The position numbers were made by a program, and so were the translations under genes. The notes under the pieces were generated by a model. The model saw nothing but the letters and a program-made list of their open reading frames with translations. It had not been told where the DNA came from and did not search any database. This document shows, piece by piece, positions 63,302-64,000 of a stretch of DNA of 64,000 nucleotides. This DNA comes from Glaciihabitans sp. dw_435 (lineage in GTDB: Bacteria; Actinomycetota; Actinomycetes; Actinomycetales; Microbacteriaceae), in contig NZ_JAAVUZ010000008.1 of the NCBI RefSeq assembly GCF_018449675.1, positions 1 through 64,000 on the forward strand, in the 5' to 3' direction. Position 1 is the stretch's first letter, and each line of letters starts with the position of its first letter.

Positions 63302-63328
63302 TTGGCACTCGGATTGAATGAGTGCCAA
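63302..63328. promoter_or_regulatory. CIRCE operator of groES
   Basis: Perfect TTGGCACTC-N9-GAGTGCCAA, the HrcA-binding CIRCE element. The predicted groES -35 box (TTGAAT, 63314-63319) lies in its spacer, so bound HrcA would block the promoter. Confidence 0.92.
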
Positions 63329-63343
63329 CGTCCGGCGTATAGT
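63314..63343 (+). promoter_or_regulatory. predicted groES promoter
   Basis: TTGAAT (63314-63319), 18-base spacer, TATAGT (63338-63343); start near 63350. Confidence 0.65.
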
Positions 63344-63348
63344 TGCTC

Positions 63349-63374
63349 TGGCACTCTCATAGGGAGTGTGCCAA
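63349..63374. promoter_or_regulatory. second, imperfect CIRCE-like repeat
   Basis: TGGCACTC (63349-63356), seven bases, then GAGTG-TGCCAA (63364-63374): a CIRCE-like dyad with two changed spacings, covering the predicted transcript start. May strengthen repression or act in the mRNA. Confidence 0.5.
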
Positions 63375-63403
63375 CCAGTTCTTTAAGAAAGTAGAGGTCA
63401 ACC

Positions 63404-63700
63404 GTGTCGGTCTCCATCAAGCCGCTCGAGGATCGCATCGTCATCAAGCAGGTCGAGGCAGAAACGACCACTGCTTCCGGACTTGTCATTCCTGACACCG
63501 CGAAGGAAAAGCCCCAGGAGGGCGAGGTTGTAGCTGTAGGCCCCGGCCGCATCGACGACAACGGTAACCGCATCCCCCTCGACATCGTCGTGGGCGACAA
63601 GGTCATTTACTCCAAGTACGGCGGAACCGAGGTCAAGTACGGCGGAGAGGACCTTCTCGTTCTCTCGGCTCGCGACGTCCTCGCGGTAGTCGTTCGCTAA
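63404..63700 (+). CDS. groES: co-chaperonin GroES
   Basis: 98 residues, lid of the GroEL chamber. Seen: [29 protein letters not shown] (mobile loop included), [49 protein letters not shown] 63404 has a weak AGAGG upstream. HrcA-controlled heat-shock gene by its CIRCE element. groEL does not follow: terminators and a transporter gene come next, as in actinomycetes with a separate groEL. Confidence 0.98.
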   Translation: MSVSIKPLEDRIVIKQVEAETTTASGLVIPDTAKEKPQEGEVVAVGPGRIDDNGNRIPLDIVVGDKVIYSKYGGTEVKYGGEDLLVLSARDVLAVVVR

Positions 63701-63713
63701 CACCCCCGCAGCC

Positions 63714-63737
63714 AAAGTCGTCCTCATCGACGACTTT
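63714..63737 (+). terminator. groES terminator, first hairpin
   Basis: Perfect 9-bp stem AAAGTCGTC/GACGACTTT with a six-base loop, 13 bases after the groES stop. Confidence 0.65.
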
Positions 63738-63742
63738 CTGCC

Positions 63743-63775
63743 GAAAGGCCTCGTGGTTCTGCCACGGGGCCTTTC
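63743..63775 (+). terminator. groES terminator, second hairpin
   Basis: Stem GAAAGGCC/GGCCTTTC with an inner CGTGG/CCACG stem, ending CTTTCTCCGTT. Together with the first hairpin it forms a double terminator. Confidence 0.7.
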
Positions 63776-63793
63776 TCCGTTAAACACCGCCGC

Positions 63794-63799
63794 TAGGCT
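63794..63799 (+). promoter_or_regulatory. -10 box of RarD-type gene, leaderless type
   Basis: TAGGCT seven bases before GTG 63807, no ribosome binding site between. Confidence 0.45.
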
Positions 63800-63806
63800 G
63801 GCGTTC

Positions 63807-64000
63807 GTGTCAGCTCCCGAGACCCCCACCGTGCCCGCCCGCTCCCGCGAAAGCCGCACCGGCGCGGGGATCGCGTACGCGGTCGGCGCCTACGGACTCT
63901 GGGGCCTCCTGCCCGCATTCTTCCTCCTGCTCGCGCCCGCCGGAGCGGCCGAGATCGTGGCCTGGCGCATCCTGTTCTCCCTCGTGTTCTGTGCGCTGCT
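63807..64000 (+). CDS. RarD/EamA-family transporter, N-terminal part only
   Basis: First 64 codons of a gene cut by the window end. After a short cytoplasmic head (SAPETPTVPARSRESRTGAG) comes GIAYAVGAYGLWGLLPAFFLL and then AGAAEIVAWRILFSLVFCAL, the first two helices of the RarD branch of the EamA drug/metabolite transporter superfamily. Start GTG 63807 follows TAGGCT by seven bases. Substrate unknown. Confidence 0.75.
   Translation, partial: MSAPETPTVPARSRESRTGAGIAYAVGAYGLWGLLPAFFLLLAPAGAAEIVAWRILFSLVFCAL

Overview
The window is chromosomal DNA of a high-GC Gram-positive bacterium, an actinomycete most like the Microbacteriaceae. Reasons: GC-rich third codon positions, many GTG and TTG starts, actinobacterial rpoB/rpoC and the order rpoB-rpoC, str, S10, spc, alpha, CIRCE-controlled groES without groEL beside it, and many genes whose start codon lies 6-7 bases after a TANNNT box (probable leaderless transcripts). 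The species cannot be named from sequence alone. Layout: 1-11.9 kb is accessory and housekeeping territory, mostly single genes on alternating strands: esterase, DEAD-box RNA helicase, DUF1684, short-chain dehydrogenase, two SRPBCC-type proteins, a short ComB-like protein, DUF427, a CGNR-type regulator sharing a palindromic promoter with a divergent SRPBCC gene, HAD hydrolase, SprT-like protein, secreted CAP protein, a PQQ sugar dehydrogenase whose lipoprotein leader is out of frame, and a spermidine-synthase-like protein. 12.1-19.8 kb holds rpoB-rpoC with a strong terminator. 19.9-27.9 kb is an insertion between rpoC and rpsL: a 1508-residue FHA-EccC/EssC-type ATPase, a WXG100-like small protein without W-x-G, an FHA protein with a membrane N-terminus and two unknown membrane proteins. 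This looks like a minimal type VII secretion locus. 

27.9-32.6 kb is the str operon (rpsL, rpsG, fusA, tuf) ending in a UUCG-capped terminator. A topoisomerase IB and a DUF1275 membrane protein follow. 34.5-44.5 kb is S10 plus spc (rpsJ to rplO), running on to secY, adk, map, infA, rpmJ, rpsM, rpsK, rpoA, rplQ (to 50.8 kb), then truA, rplM-rpsI and glmM. Two usual members are absent from their slots: rpsN/rpsZ (S14) after rplE and rpsD (S4) between rpsK and rpoA. The rpsD slot holds a strikingly structured leader. coaA is opposed to glmM. glmS, acpS and alr lead by overlapping ends into tsaE, tsaB, rimI and tsaD (cell-wall precursor and tRNA t6A genes). The right end has a DUF4190-type membrane protein, a convergent methyltransferase, groES under CIRCE, and the first 64 codons of a RarD-type transporter cut by the window edge. 

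Functionally the centre is transcription and translation machinery with long structured leaders and internal promoters. Several ribosomal proteins (L15, L17, L29, S3, S5, S9) carry low-complexity tails. RpoB and S12 carry the drug-sensitive residues at the classical rifampicin and streptomycin positions. No rRNA, tRNA, CRISPR array, insertion sequence or phage gene was recognised.
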